Assembly (NCBI RefSeq): GCF_003054055.1
Contig: NZ_QBKI01000005.1
Coordinates: forward strand, 62,001-126,000
Length of the DNA stretch: 64,000 nucleotides
Direction of reading: 5' to 3'
From: Pontibacter mucosus
GTDB taxonomy: Bacteria > Bacteroidota > Bacteroidia > Cytophagales > Hymenobacteraceae
The notes under the pieces are model-generated. The model did no database searches. It was not told where the DNA came from and worked only from the letters and a program-made list of their open reading frames with translations. Positions 25,990-34,816 of this stretch are shown one piece after another. The position numbers and the translations under genes are program-made. Numbering within the stretch: the stretch's first letter is position 1; every line of letters starts with the position of its first letter.

Positions 25990-28900
25990 TTAACCTGCTA
26001 TCACCTCCACTTTGCTGACGCCCCCTGCCTGCCGCTGCACTTTTATCTGGGTGCTGATGCGCTCCTTCAGTGCCTCCACGTGCGAGATGATACCGATCAT
26101 CTTGCCGCTGGCCTGCAGGTTCTCCAGAGTGGAGATGGCAGCATCCAGCGTATCCGCGTCCAGCGTACCGAAGCCCTCATCAATAAACAGCGAGTTGATT
26201 TGCGTACGACGGCCCGCGAGGTCAGACAGCCCCAGCGCCAGCGCCAGACTCACCAAAAAGCTTTCACCACCTGACAGCGTGTTCATTGGGCGAACGGCCT
26301 CGGCCTGGTACATGTCCACTATCAGCAGCTCCAGGTCTTCGGCTGCGGATTTGAGGATGCGGTAGCGGTCGTTGAGCTTTTGGAGGTGGCGGTTGGCCAG
26401 CTCCACCAGCCTTGCCAGCGTGAGCCCTTGGGCAAAGCGGCTGAATTTGTTGCCGTCGGCAGAGCCAATCAGGTCGGCCAGCTGCGACCAGCGGTGACAT
26501 ACTTGTTGCTGCGTTTTGAGTTGTTCGGCCAGTTCCCGGTTTTTCTCGCGCTGCTGCGCGTCCTGGTCCAGGCGCTCCTGCTGGCGGGCCCGCTGGGAGA
26601 TCAGCTCCCGTTGCTGTTCCGTTTTCTGCCGATGCTGCGCCTGCAGGGTTTCCATACTTTCTTCGGTCAGCTGCATTTGTTGCAGCTGCTTTAGCTCCTG
26701 CTGCACATCGCTCAAGGATTTACGGAGCTCGGTCAGGTGCTTTTCGGTCTGGGCCTTCAGGTTTGCCAGGCGATCGGCTTCGTCACGGTGCAGTAGCATC
26801 TGGCTCAATGCCTCAATCGTTTCGATGCCCTTCTGCTGCAGCACGTGCAGCAGCCCTCGGCGTAAATCCTCTAGCTTTGATTGGTTCTGCTGATGCTGCT
26901 GCAGGCACTCCGTTTGCCGGGCGCGGGCTTGCTGCAGCTCCTGCTGTTTCTGCAAGAGCTGGCGCCGCGCTTCCTCTGCCTGTGTGGCGCGTGCTTTCAG
27001 TTCCTGGCCTGCACGCGTCCGCTCCTGTTCCGTGTTTTTATCGCCGAACAACGTATAGCGCTCTGCTTTGAGTCGGGTGAGCTGCTCATGCTCCTCCTGT
27101 AAGACTTGCTTCCGCTCTTCCAGCTCTTTTAGTTTCTGCGCTTCGTTCGCTTTCAGATTCTTCACCTCCGTATTCAGCTCCACATACTTCTCGCGCATAC
27201 TTTCCAGTGCCTGCTGCTTTTGGGCATAGGCCGCCGCTTGTTGCTCTAGTGTCTGCAGCAACGTATGGCGCTCTTCCGGTTTATACTTCAGGCCAAAGGT
27301 TGCGGCAAAGGATTCGGCGGTTTGGGCGTGCGCCTGCTGCTGCTCTTGCTCATCGGTAAGTATATCCTGCAGCTTCTGCAGCTGGTTTTGCAGGAGTTTA
27401 TCCGATGACTGCAGTTGGTTTGAATGGGCCTGTGCCTGTACCTGCGCCTCCCGTAGCTGCTGGCTCTGGTGGTTTATACTTTCCATCTCGCGGCTCAGGC
27501 TGCGTGCCTGCGCCAGTTGTTGCTGCAAGGCTGATGCAGATTGCTGTTGTGCCTGCTTCAGCTGGGCCAGTTGGGCCACCTCCGCTATCGTTATACTTTG
27601 CGGCAGTCCTTCCGAAAGCTGCACAAACGACAAGCTGAGGCGCTGGAGTTCTGTTTCTGTCTCAGACTTGGCGTCAACCCCCAACTGCAGTTTTTGCTCC
27701 AGCGAGTCGAGTTGCAGTTGCAGCTGGTTTATACGTTGCTCCAGCTCCTTTACCAGTTCCTGCTGTTTGTCACGTTTCTGCACCTCTTCCGGCAAGTCAA
27801 AAGTATAACCGTTTTCGGCGAAGGGGTGATGGGTGGAGCCGCAAAGCGGGCAGGGTTCCTCCTTTGTCAAAGTATGGCGGGCCTCTTCATACTGCTGTAT
27901 CTGCTGCTGCAGCTGCACCAGTTTCTGCAGCGCCTGCAGGTGTTCATCGGCCTGTTTATACTTTGTCTGGTTGTCCTGAAGTTTTATACTTGCCTCTTCC
28001 TGCTGCTGCCTTAGCTGCGTAAGGTGCTCGTTTATACTTTGGAGCTTCTGCTGCTGCCCCGCATGTTGCTGGGCCAGTTCCTGCAGGCGCTCATACCGGG
28101 CCACCAGCGCCGGCTGGCTCTGCGCCGCCTGCTCCAGCTCCTCCATACTTTTGTCGGCCAGTATACGTTGCAGCGCTGTGAGCTTTTCCTCTTTCTGCTG
28201 ATGCAGCTGTTCCTGTTGCGTCTGTTGCTGCGCCAGTTGCTTCTGCAGGTCGGCAAGTTGTATTGCCTCCTGCTGCCGTTGCTGCTGAAGCTCCTGCTGC
28301 TCCTGCTGGTTGCGCCTGATACGCTGCTCCACCTCCTGCAAATCGCGGAGGGTGGCTTTGAACTCAGGCAGGTGCTCTTTGAGGTCCTGCAGCTGGGCGT
28401 GCTGCTCCAGCCAGGTTTTTATACTTGTCGCCTCCTGCGTCAGCTTCTCCAGTTCCTGTTGTTTGGTTTGCAGTTGTGCCTGCTCCTGCTGCAGTTGCTG
28501 CTCAAAACCTACATAGGCATTTTTGTTTTTGCTGTAAGCCTCGCGGATGGTGCTGATCTGGTGATCCAAACTCGAAACCTGCGCCAGCAGCGGATCCAGT
28601 TTCTGCACGGCTTCCTCCTGCTGCTGATGCGCCCTGGTGGCATCGGTGGCTATTTTCCCGGCGGCTTCCAGTTCAGTTTCCAATACCGGCACGCGCTTCT
28701 GCAGCGTTTGCAGCTGCTCCTGCACTTCGGCTACTTTGCTGTTGGCGCTGCGGATTTCGGCCAACTCGCCCACAAACTGGTGTGCCTGCTCATGTTGCTT
28801 TAGCTTCACGAACTCCGGCTGCAGCTGTGCCAGTTTCTGCTCCTGCACCTGTAGCGCCTGCTGGTGCTGTTGTTGTCTGGCCTGAAGCTGGGCTACCTGC

Positions 28901-29643
28901 TGCAGCCACTGCAGTTTCTGTTGCAGGCCTGTAATATCCGTTTGAAGTATGGCTTCCTGCTCGGCCAGCTCTTTTATACTTTGCTCGTAAGCTTCGCGCT
29001 GCTCCTCGGGCAGCAGTTGGGTATTCTTCAACAGCTGCTCCAGGCTCTCATACTTCTGCCGCTCCTGCTTCGCCTTCTCGTAGGCAAACCTGGAGATCTC
29101 GGAATAGATGCCGGTGTCGGTGATCTTCTCTAAAAGGCTGCTGCGCTCGTTGGGGCTAGCCTTCAGGAAACGGGCAAAGTCACCCTGCGAGAGCATTACC
29201 GAACGCAGAAACTGGTTATAGTCCAGGCCACACAGTTCGGCCACCTTGCCCGGCACCTCGCTGGGCTTCAGGTCGAACAGTTCATCGGCCTCAAAGGCAT
29301 ACAGCTCCATGTGCACGGGCTGTATGTTGCCGTCCACCTTTCCTCGGCTGCGGCGCAGGTGCCACTTCGAGCGGTAGCGCTTGCCGCTGGCCTCAAATTC
29401 CACCTCCGAAAAGCTCTCCGCCGTGTGGCGCGTCATCAGTTCCAGCGGCTTGTCGTTGCTGTGGCGGTGCACCAGCCCATAGAGGCCCACTGTGATGGCA
29501 TCCAGAATGGTGGTTTTGCCCGCGCCGGTAGGGCCCGTAATGGCAAACAACCCCGCCTCCGCCAGCGGACTCTGGTCGAATCGGATCTCGTGCTCACCTT
29601 TCAGCGAGTTCAGGTTCTGGAAGCGTACGGAGAGAATTTTCAT
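25990..29643 (-). CDS. sbcC: Exonuclease SbcCD subunit C (SMC-like ATPase)
   Basis: 1217 residues. Walker A GPTGAGKT lies at 37-44, the ABC signature LSGGESFLVSLALALGLSDL near 1125, and Walker B in SLFIDEGFGTLDADTLD near 1150. Between them are two very long, strongly glutamine-rich coiled coils that meet at a zinc hook, PCPLCGS, near residue 597. SbcC with the nuclease SbcD opens and trims DNA hairpins and blocked ends. The glutamine richness is striking but fits coils in this lineage. About ten AAGTATA heptamers lie inside the gene, read as Ser-Ile or Lys-Tyr-Lys. An unknown gene separates it from sbcD. Confidence 0.95.
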   Translation of the reverse strand: MKILSVRFQNLNSLKGEHEIRFDQSPLAEAGLFAITGPTGAGKTTILDAITVGLYGLVHRHSNDKPLELMTRHTAESFSEVEFEASGKRYRSKWHLRRSRGKVDGNIQPVHMELYAFEADELFDLKPSEVPGKVAELCGLDYNQFLRSVMLSQGDFARFLKASPNERSSLLEKITDTGIYSEISRFAYEKAKQERQKYESLEQLLKNTQLLPEEQREAYEQSIKELAEQEAILQTDITGLQQKLQWLQQVAQLQARQQQHQQALQVQEQKLAQLQPEFVKLKQHEQAHQFVGELAEIRSANSKVAEVQEQLQTLQKRVPVLETELEAAGKIATDATRAHQQQEEAVQKLDPLLAQVSSLDHQISTIREAYSKNKNAYVGFEQQLQQEQAQLQTKQQELEKLTQEATSIKTWLEQHAQLQDLKEHLPEFKATLRDLQEVEQRIRRNQQEQQELQQQRQQEAIQLADLQKQLAQQQTQQEQLHQQKEEKLTALQRILADKSMEELEQAAQSQPALVARYERLQELAQQHAGQQQKLQSINEHLTQLRQQQEEASIKLQDNQTKYKQADEHLQALQKLVQLQQQIQQYEEARHTLTKEEPCPLCGSTHHPFAENGYTFDLPEEVQKRDKQQELVKELEQRINQLQLQLDSLEQKLQLGVDAKSETETELQRLSLSFVQLSEGLPQSITIAEVAQLAQLKQAQQQSASALQQQLAQARSLSREMESINHQSQQLREAQVQAQAHSNQLQSSDKLLQNQLQKLQDILTDEQEQQQAHAQTAESFAATFGLKYKPEERHTLLQTLEQQAAAYAQKQQALESMREKYVELNTEVKNLKANEAQKLKELEERKQVLQEEHEQLTRLKAERYTLFGDKNTEQERTRAGQELKARATQAEEARRQLLQKQQELQQARARQTECLQQHQQNQSKLEDLRRGLLHVLQQKGIETIEALSQMLLHRDEADRLANLKAQTEKHLTELRKSLSDVQQELKQLQQMQLTEESMETLQAQHRQKTEQQRELISQRARQQERLDQDAQQREKNRELAEQLKTQQQVCHRWSQLADLIGSADGNKFSRFAQGLTLARLVELANRHLQKLNDRYRILKSAAEDLELLIVDMYQAEAVRPMNTLSGGESFLVSLALALGLSDLAGRRTQINSLFIDEGFGTLDADTLDAAISTLENLQASGKMIGIISHVEALKERISTQIKVQRQAGGVSKVEVIAG

Positions 29644-29679
29644 GGGTGAAGGGTGGGTGTTTTCAAATAAATAATGCAG

Positions 29680-30294
29680 TTAGTTTTCAATGTGCTTTTC
29701 ATAGAACCTAACCTGCTCATCAGTGTTAGACAGGATAACGAATTTACCAAAGTATAAAGAACCCTGGTTTTCGTCTTCCCTACCGTAGAGTGCATAATAA
29801 TCCCCCGTTTTTTCCGCCCCGTGTAGGGCTATATTAAAATCTTCCTCACTGCGGTCTGTAAAACTATGGATAGTAACCCCGTCCACCAGGACAAGGGTAT
29901 TGGAGTAGAGCTTGTAAGTATCACCTGACACGGACTTCAGCACGCCGACTAGCAGGTTATCTTTTGTCCTGTAAAGTTTCTCCTCGAGTATTGTATAGTT
30001 TTGCCTCAGTTCTTTCTGCAACTTTTTTGCTCTGACCTGCTTTTTGATGAAACTTTCCTCTGCACATGCCGCCCTTTCTCGCAGGTGTTGTAAAGCAGCT
30101 TCTTCATGAACCGGTTCCAACGCAAAATCCCCCGCATCCTTTAAGGTAACCGTATAGGCCGCAGTTGTTATAGAACCACTTGTTAAATGGTGCACAGACT
30201 CCTTTTTATACTTGCCACACAGTTCTGTTAACTTCAGGGTTTGTGCTTCTGCCAAGCATGGCAACAGAAATATAAGCAACAGGAGGTTTTTCAT
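29680..30294 (-). CDS. Uncharacterised secreted protein between sbcD and sbcC
   Basis: 204 residues with a clean signal peptide (MKNLLLLIFLLPCLAEAQ). No family is recognised. The mature part has a helical, charged region (KKQVRAKKLQKELRQNYTIL) flanked by beta-rich segments, including YALYGREDENQGSLYFGKFV. It lies between sbcD and sbcC, which normally adjoin or overlap, and its base composition is AT-richer than either. A periplasmic protein has no obvious link to SbcCD, so insertion is likelier than functional coupling. A tRNA-like remnant lies just upstream of its start. Confidence 0.75.
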   Translation of the reverse strand: MKNLLLLIFLLPCLAEAQTLKLTELCGKYKKESVHHLTSGSITTAAYTVTLKDAGDFALEPVHEEAALQHLRERAACAEESFIKKQVRAKKLQKELRQNYTILEEKLYRTKDNLLVGVLKSVSGDTYKLYSNTLVLVDGVTIHSFTDRSEEDFNIALHGAEKTGDYYALYGREDENQGSLYFGKFVILSNTDEQVRFYEKHIEN

Positions 30295-30313
30295 GGATGC
30301 TATACTTTATACT

Positions 30314-30380
30314 TGCCGGAACCTGGATTTGAACACGCTGCCCATACTTTATCTGGAATATTACCGCTAGATTACACCCG
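30314..30380 (-). tRNA. Possible degenerate tRNA remnant
   Basis: The minus strand reads CGGGTGTAATCTAGCGGTAA at the 5' side, like an acceptor-plus-D-arm segment. It then has CCAGA...TATGG in the anticodon-stem position with too short a loop, and GTTCAAATCC matching the TPsiC/B-box consensus. The acceptor ends do not pair (5' CGGGTGT against TCCGGCA), and the anticodon region contains a copy of AAGTAT. It cannot be a working tRNA. A chance resemblance is possible. Confidence 0.3.
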
Positions 30381-30427
30381 TTGAAGAGACACTATAAGCT
30401 CACCAGACTTTTTAACTTTCTAACCTT

Positions 30428-31660
30428 CTAACTTTCCATCTCCTCCTGCCCCATCAGTTCCAGCAGTTCCGAGAAAGTGGCTACCAGTTCCGAATGGTCA
30501 GCATCGGGGAAGGCACTTTGGCAGCGCTTGAGAAAAACGTCCTGCTCGCGGAGGGTGTGCAGATCGGCCTCTTCCTCCACCTGCTGCTCTAAGGTTTGGG
30601 CTGATTTCTGAATAAGTGGCGGACGGTGAATGAGCAGTTGCAGCTCGTCTTTTTTCAGGCTCAGCACCTCTTCCAGTTGCTGGTTCAGGTCGGGCAGGTG
30701 TGCTTCCAGCTCCAGTTGTATTTCGGCCCAGGCCGTGAGCGCATAGGCGCTGTTATCGTATAAAGCTATCTGCTGCTTCACCTTCTCCAGCGGGCCTTTA
30801 AAGCGCACCAGTTGGCGACATACGGGTATTGCTACCTCGCGCAGGTCATTCAGTTGGCCCTCCTCAAAATCAAGTATAAATACGACTTTCTTATCGGTTA
30901 CCTCGCTAAAGCTAAGCGGAATGGGAGAGCCCGAATAACGGACGTGGTGGCGGTTATTTACTTGCTGCGGGCGGTGCAGGTGGCCCAGGGCCACATAGTC
31001 GAACTCCTGCGGAAACTGGTCGGCACCAATTTGCCCTAGGTTGCCCACGTGGATTTCCTTCTCGCTTTCGGAGGCCGAGCCGCCGGCGGCAAACAAATGC
31101 CCCATGGCCACCACGGGTATACTTTGCTGTTTATACTTTTGGATGTGCGGCACAAAGGCCTGGTAATGTGCGGCGATGCCCTGCTTGATGCGCTGCTCCC
31201 GCTCCTCAAAGCTCTCGCCGGGCACCGACAAACGCACGTCGCGATCGCGGAGGAAAGGCACGGCACAGACCGCCAGCTGCAGCTCCCCCTGTTCGTTTTT
31301 CAGCTCGATGAGTTCGTCCAGTGGATCAGAAGAGGCCCCTCCGATGACGTAAATGTTGAAGCACTCAAGCAGCTCTTTAGGGGCATTGAGGGTGGAAACA
31401 GAATCGTGGTTGCCCCCTGTGATGATGATGTGGCGGCAGCAGGTGGCGCATACTTTCCGCAGAAAGTCATAGTATAACTTTAGCGCGGTATTGGAGGGAG
31501 CGCCGCTGTCGAACACGTCGCCGGACATGAGCAGCACCTCTACCCGCTCCTGCTCGATGGTTTGCAGCAGCCAGGTCAGAAAATGCTGGTGTTCTTCAGT
31601 GCGTTCGAGGTTAACGAGGCGCTGGCCCAGGTGCCAGTCTGAGGTGTGTAGTACGCGCAT
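30428..31660 (-). CDS. sbcD: Exonuclease SbcCD subunit D (Mre11-like nuclease)
   Basis: 410 residues. The calcineurin-like phosphoesterase motifs are in order: HTSDWHLGQ (5-13), LLMSGDVFDSG (about 44-54), ITGGNHDSVS (about 90-99), VVAMGHLFAAGG and YVALGHLHRPQ. SbcD is the metal-dependent nuclease subunit that works with the ATPase SbcC on hairpins and protein-blocked ends. Here the two genes are about 785 bp apart, with an unrelated gene between. A promoter-like TTG-N21-TATCTTTA lies upstream. The stop codon falls in the low-complexity TAACTTT wording at 30407-30436. Confidence 0.95.
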   Translation of the reverse strand: MRVLHTSDWHLGQRLVNLERTEEHQHFLTWLLQTIEQERVEVLLMSGDVFDSGAPSNTALKLYYDFLRKVCATCCRHIIITGGNHDSVSTLNAPKELLECFNIYVIGGASSDPLDELIELKNEQGELQLAVCAVPFLRDRDVRLSVPGESFEEREQRIKQGIAAHYQAFVPHIQKYKQQSIPVVAMGHLFAAGGSASESEKEIHVGNLGQIGADQFPQEFDYVALGHLHRPQQVNNRHHVRYSGSPIPLSFSEVTDKKVVFILDFEEGQLNDLREVAIPVCRQLVRFKGPLEKVKQQIALYDNSAYALTAWAEIQLELEAHLPDLNQQLEEVLSLKKDELQLLIHRPPLIQKSAQTLEQQVEEEADLHTLREQDVFLKRCQSAFPDADHSELVATFSELLELMGQEEMES

Positions 31661-31683
31661 AGCTCTTCTTCTCCAAATCCGCC

Positions 31684-31715
31684 TAAAGATACATCAGAAT
31701 ATAGGAATATGGCAA
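31684..31715 (-). promoter_or_regulatory. Putative sbcD promoter
   Basis: Read on the minus strand, TTG (31713-31715) and TATCTTTA (31684-31691) are separated by 21 bp. This resembles the Bacteroidota TTG/TAnnTTTG pair with one mismatch in the -7 box. It lies about 24 bp upstream of the sbcD start codon. Support is sequence similarity only. Confidence 0.4.
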
Positions 31716-31791
31716 GAAGTTTCTGCTGATAATCACCCTGAAGTATAAAAGTATGGCAACAGGAAAGCAGACTGATTTATACTTCAGGCAC

Positions 31792-31834
31792 AGAAAAAGG
31801 GGCAGCAATAGCACCATAGCCGTTCTCTGCCCCT
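31792..31834 (-). terminator. Terminator after the rhodanese gene
   Basis: On the minus strand AGGGGCAG pairs with CTGCCCCT and is followed by TTTTCTG. The loop is about 20 nt. It starts some 20 bp after the rhodanese stop codon. Confidence 0.65.
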
Positions 31835-31854
31835 CTATTGTGGATTTTATACGT

Positions 31855-32253
31855 TTATTCCTGCCCGGTTTCGGTGGGCAGACCTGCTTCTTTCAGGGTT
31901 TGGTAGCCGCCAAGGTCATAGATGTGCTTAAAGCCGGCCTCTTTCATGAGTTCGGCGGCCTTGCCGCTGCGGTTGCCCGAGGCACAGTACAGGTAGTATA
32001 CTTTGTTTTTATCCCAGTTCTGGATGTCCTGCGCAAACTCCCCGCCCCTGAAATCCGAGAGCGTGGCACCATCCAGGTGGCCGGCAGCATACTCCTCAGG
32101 TGTGCGCACATCCACCACCACTGTTTTGCTGGTTAGCCGCTGCTCCTTAAACTCGTTTGGCGTTAGGCGCTGCACCTGGGCCGGCACCTGCTGCGGGGTG
32201 CGGGTGCAGCCAAATGTGAGCACTGCCAACAGGGTTATGATAACTATTCTCAT
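31855..32253 (-). CDS. Rhodanese-domain lipoprotein
   Basis: 132 residues. A lipoprotein signal (VIITLLAVLTFGC, Cys16) predicts anchoring outside the cytoplasm. The single rhodanese domain has VVVDVRTPEEYAAGHLDGA and the active loop YLYCASGNRSGKA with the catalytic Cys90. Rhodaneses move sulfane sulfur between thiols. Position directly downstream of an ArsR-family gene on the same strand (96-bp gap) suggests that the regulator controls it. Sulfide/persulfide-responsive ArsR-rhodanese units are known in other phyla, so a sulfur-stress role is plausible but inferred. Confidence 0.88.
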   Translation of the reverse strand: MRIVIITLLAVLTFGCTRTPQQVPAQVQRLTPNEFKEQRLTSKTVVVDVRTPEEYAAGHLDGATLSDFRGGEFAQDIQNWDKNKVYYLYCASGNRSGKAAELMKEAGFKHIYDLGGYQTLKEAGLPTETGQE

Positions 32254-32349
32254 ATCTTATACTTTCTTGCTGATGCTATCCTGTAAAGATAGGTATCCTG
32301 TGCTATTTATACTTATACTTTGGCACGAAAGGTAAAGCCATTGCAGGTA

Positions 32350-32649
32350 CTATAGCTTGCCATGTATGCAGCTGATAATGGTGGTAACGGCAGCATTGCT
32401 GAGCGAGTAGTAGACATTTTTGCCTTCGCGCTGTGTCTCCACAAGGCCTTTGTCGCGCATGTTGGTCAGGTGGTGCGACAGCAGCGATTGCTCTATCTGC
32501 AGCACCTCCTGCAACTGGCTCACCGATAGGCGCTCCCGCTGCTCCAGCAGGTCTATGATACTAATCCGTACCGGGTGCGCCAAACACTTCAGCACATAGG
32601 CAGCCCTCTCCAGCTTCTTCTGGTCCACCCGAACTTTTAACTTATCCAT
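32350..32649 (-). CDS. ArsR-family transcriptional regulator
   Basis: 99 residues. The winged helix is clear: VLKCLAHPVRISIIDLLEQ, then the recognition region VSQLQEVLQIEQSLLSHHLT, and the wing GLVETQREGKNVYYSLS. ArsR proteins are dimeric repressors released by metals, oxidants or sulfur species. It has two cysteines, Cys22 in the second-helix region and Cys94 near the C-terminus, but no CxCxxC arsenic site, so a thiol or persulfide sensor is possible. The cysteine positions do not match SqrR/BigR exactly. The upstream region contains palindromes suited to autoregulation, and the rhodanese gene follows. Confidence 0.92.
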   Translation of the reverse strand: MDKLKVRVDQKKLERAAYVLKCLAHPVRISIIDLLEQRERLSVSQLQEVLQIEQSLLSHHLTNMRDKGLVETQREGKNVYYSLSNAAVTTIISCIHGKL

Positions 32650-33043
32650 GCAAGGGTAATCTGTAATATTAGGTTGAAAGCATACATGAACATATTTTCA
32701 TATACTGTACTTTAGTACAATTTCCATTTGCAGAAAGTTCCTGCCGCCGGACTTAGGAGTATACCTTAGTCCTGATTGGAAAGTATAAAATCATGCTGCT
32801 GGTATAGCTGGTTAGAGCGTGTTCACTTGCCCCAGATCTTGCCGTTTGCTATTCTGTTTTCTGCCTCTGCTTGAGAGGTATGCAAGTCCCGGTATCATGC
32901 TGTTAGTTGCCTTGGCGACACCTATTGCTACATCAGGATAAATTTTAGATATGGATTGAACTTTATGAAGTTCTGTATAGTTCGGGCTATAACTTTTTCT
33001 TACATGAAACCCTAACACTTAACCACTTAGCCTTTCCAAGCTA
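32650..33043. other. 394-bp divergent intergenic region
   Basis: Next to the ArsR start lie the two palindromes listed separately. The remainder up to the T9SS gene holds no supportable gene. A 68-codon minus-strand frame at 32812-33018 has no recognised domain and could be a decayed mobile-element fragment. A weak promoter-like TATAACTTTTT lies near 32988, and an AAGTATA copy at 32781. Confidence 0.5.
32682..32719 (-). promoter_or_regulatory. Candidate ArsR operator palindromes
   Basis: ATACATGAA and TTCATATAC flank a 6-bp centre (32682-32705), pairing at 7 of 9 positions. A second perfect 5-bp inverted repeat, TGTAC-TTTA-GTACA, covers 32706-32719. Both lie 30-70 bp upstream of the arsR-type start, where an autoregulatory operator would sit. 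AT-rich palindromes of this size are typical for the family. Confidence 0.4.
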
Positions 33044-34333
33044 ATGAAAACAACTTTTACTACTGCCTGCAAGGTGGCTATACTTTGCTTCACCCTTCTT
33101 ATCAACACCTCCGCTACTGCCCAAATCAGCATGGGGCCACGCATCAACAGTTACAGCCAGGACTTTAACGGGTTGCCCGCCTCAGGGACTGGTGTCTGGG
33201 AAAGTGGTGCATATTATTTTCCCGGATGGTCTGTTTATCGCTCAATAGCGAATAGCCTGATAACTGCCAACAACGGCTCCGGTAATACGGGAGGTCTATT
33301 GAGTTATGGGGCTACAGGCTCAACTGAACGGGCTTTGGGTTCCATAGCATCCCTTAACGCCGGTGAGTTCATGTATACTCTGCTCCTGCAGAATAATACG
33401 GGTACAGCTATCCAAGCAGTAGAAGTAGATTATACTGGTGAACAGTGGCGTCTCATCAATAAAAGTGCTCCACAGCACCACCTTACTTTCTGGTATGCTA
33501 TCAGTAGCGAGATTACCGGGTTTGACACTTCTTTCAAATCAAATCAGGGTTGGACAGAAGTGCCAGCGTTAAAGTTTAGTGGTCCCAAATACGGAACAGA
33601 TGGCGGGGCACTAAACGGAAATGCTGCAGATAATCGGGAATTACTGCGGTCTGTATTGCAAATAGAGGTTCCTGAAGGCCATTACCTCATGCTTCGCTGG
33701 CTCGATAAAGATGAAAAAGAATCCGACCACGGCTTAGCCATTGACGATGTAACAGTGACCTGGCACACGCAACCCCAGCTGATGCAGATGCCGGCACCAC
33801 TTCCGGTGGAACTGGCCTACTTTAGAGCAAGCGCCAGTAAGGAGCATGTCACGTTGAGGTGGCAAACCGCCAGCGAAGACCAGAACAGTCACTTTGTAGT
33901 AGAGCGCAGCCACGATGGAAAACTCTTTGAAGGCATTGGTATGGTAGCCGGCAAAGGAACTACGATAGTCACCACTAATTATACTTACCTGGATCTGGTG
34001 CCGCTGCCTGGTACCTCCTACTACAGGCTGAAGCAGGTGGACGAGGATGAAACTTATACTTACTCTAACATTGCAGCCGTTACCCGCTCGGTAACACAGG
34101 AAGTGGCGGTTTTCCCTACCATCACCTCCCACAAACTGGAAATTAGCTCCGGATCAGGCGTTCGGCAGGTAATGGTGGTAGATGCCATGGGCCGCAGCCA
34201 CCTGGAAGAGCAGTTACAGAGCGCTATAACAAAGTATAGTTTGGACGTAAGCAGGCTGGAGCGTGGCACGTATGTGCTTGTGCTGCTGGACACCGATGGC
34301 AAACGCCACGTGAGAAGGTTTGTAAAGCAATAG
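33044..34333 (+). CDS. Secreted protein with type IX (type A) C-terminal sorting domain
   Basis: 429 residues. A signal peptide (KVAILCFTLLINTSATAQ) opens the chain. The N-terminal half is a beta-rich domain of unknown function (SYSQDFNGLPASGTGVW... GLAIDDVTVTW) like those seen in secreted Bacteroidota proteins. Then comes the standard linker (PLPVELAYFRASASKEHVTL, WQTASEDQNSHFVVERS, YYRLKQVDEDETYTYSNI) and an 80-residue type A sorting domain (VAVFPTITSHKLEI... LERGTYVLVLLDTDGKRHVRRF). It should be exported by Sec, moved across the outer membrane by the type IX system and released or surface-attached. The PorU/PorV-like pair in this window may process it. Confidence 0.88.
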   Translation: MKTTFTTACKVAILCFTLLINTSATAQISMGPRINSYSQDFNGLPASGTGVWESGAYYFPGWSVYRSIANSLITANNGSGNTGGLLSYGATGSTERALGSIASLNAGEFMYTLLLQNNTGTAIQAVEVDYTGEQWRLINKSAPQHHLTFWYAISSEITGFDTSFKSNQGWTEVPALKFSGPKYGTDGGALNGNAADNRELLRSVLQIEVPEGHYLMLRWLDKDEKESDHGLAIDDVTVTWHTQPQLMQMPAPLPVELAYFRASASKEHVTLRWQTASEDQNSHFVVERSHDGKLFEGIGMVAGKGTTIVTTNYTYLDLVPLPGTSYYRLKQVDEDETYTYSNIAAVTRSVTQEVAVFPTITSHKLEISSGSGVRQVMVVDAMGRSHLEEQLQSAITKYSLDVSRLERGTYVLVLLDTDGKRHVRRFVKQ

Positions 34334-34399
34334 CAGGCGGGGTTGGTTGCGGCATGTTCGGCTAATTTCATACCTTTGGCTTTTCCAGGCCACATAAAT

Positions 34400-34816
34400 A
34401 TGAAACTGAACTTGACAACATCCTTCTACAAAAGCATTACAAACATCGCCCTTATACTTTGCCTCTGTGCAATGGCCTCTTGCCAGCCAACGGAAACAAC
34501 AGACAGCGCAGAAGCCGGTGCCGTAGCCGAAACAGCGACAGCAGCAGCAGACACAACAGCAAAGAGACCCGCCCCGGAGTTTTTCGTGATACCCGAGGAT
34601 ATGGTTCGGAAGCGTGTTTGGATTTGCGAGGATAATGTGTCCGACATTTTCCATGTGCAGCACGATTGCCCTGTGCTCGTTAAGTGCAAGGGCTCGTTCC
34701 GGAACCTGCTGTTGCCACGCGCTATAGAAGATTATGGCCGCTACAACTGCCAGGAGTGCAGCAAAGACCTTGATAATATATTTGATAAAGACGCTGTCCG
34801 GGAGATGGGCGCGTAG
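34400..34816 (+). CDS. Small lipoprotein with the same Cys-rich domain as the nuclease at 22943
   Basis: 138 residues from the ATG at 34400, chosen because it begins a lipoprotein signal (ITNIALILCLCAMASC, Cys28); the frame also opens 19 codons earlier. After an Ala/Thr-rich linker (30-58) comes a compact domain: VWICEDNVSDIFHVQHDC (73-90), VLVKCK, AIEDYGRYNCQECSKDL. Cys76, His85, Cys90, Cys96, Cys117 and Cys120 could form a zinc site or disulfides. The same layout ends the secreted nuclease at 22943-23782. Its function is unknown. A perfect terminator follows the stop codon. Confidence 0.82.
   Translation: MKLNLTTSFYKSITNIALILCLCAMASCQPTETTDSAEAGAVAETATAAADTTAKRPAPEFFVIPEDMVRKRVWICEDNVSDIFHVQHDCPVLVKCKGSFRNLLLPRAIEDYGRYNCQECSKDLDNIFDKDAVREMGA

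Noticed and set aside
26380..28885. Leu- or Cys-rich plus-strand frames opposite sbcC
   Set aside because: They arise from the glutamine-rich (CAG/CAA) codons of SbcC read in reverse as CTG/TTG/TGC and are not genes.
26700..28900. Apparent repeat tract of CTGCTG-like sequence
   Set aside because: This is the glutamine-rich coiled coil of SbcC, irregular in sequence, and not a microsatellite or CRISPR.
32812..33018. 68-codon minus-strand frame
   Set aside because: No recognised domain, no promoter and no neighbours; it may be a decayed mobile-element piece, but support is too weak for a gene call.
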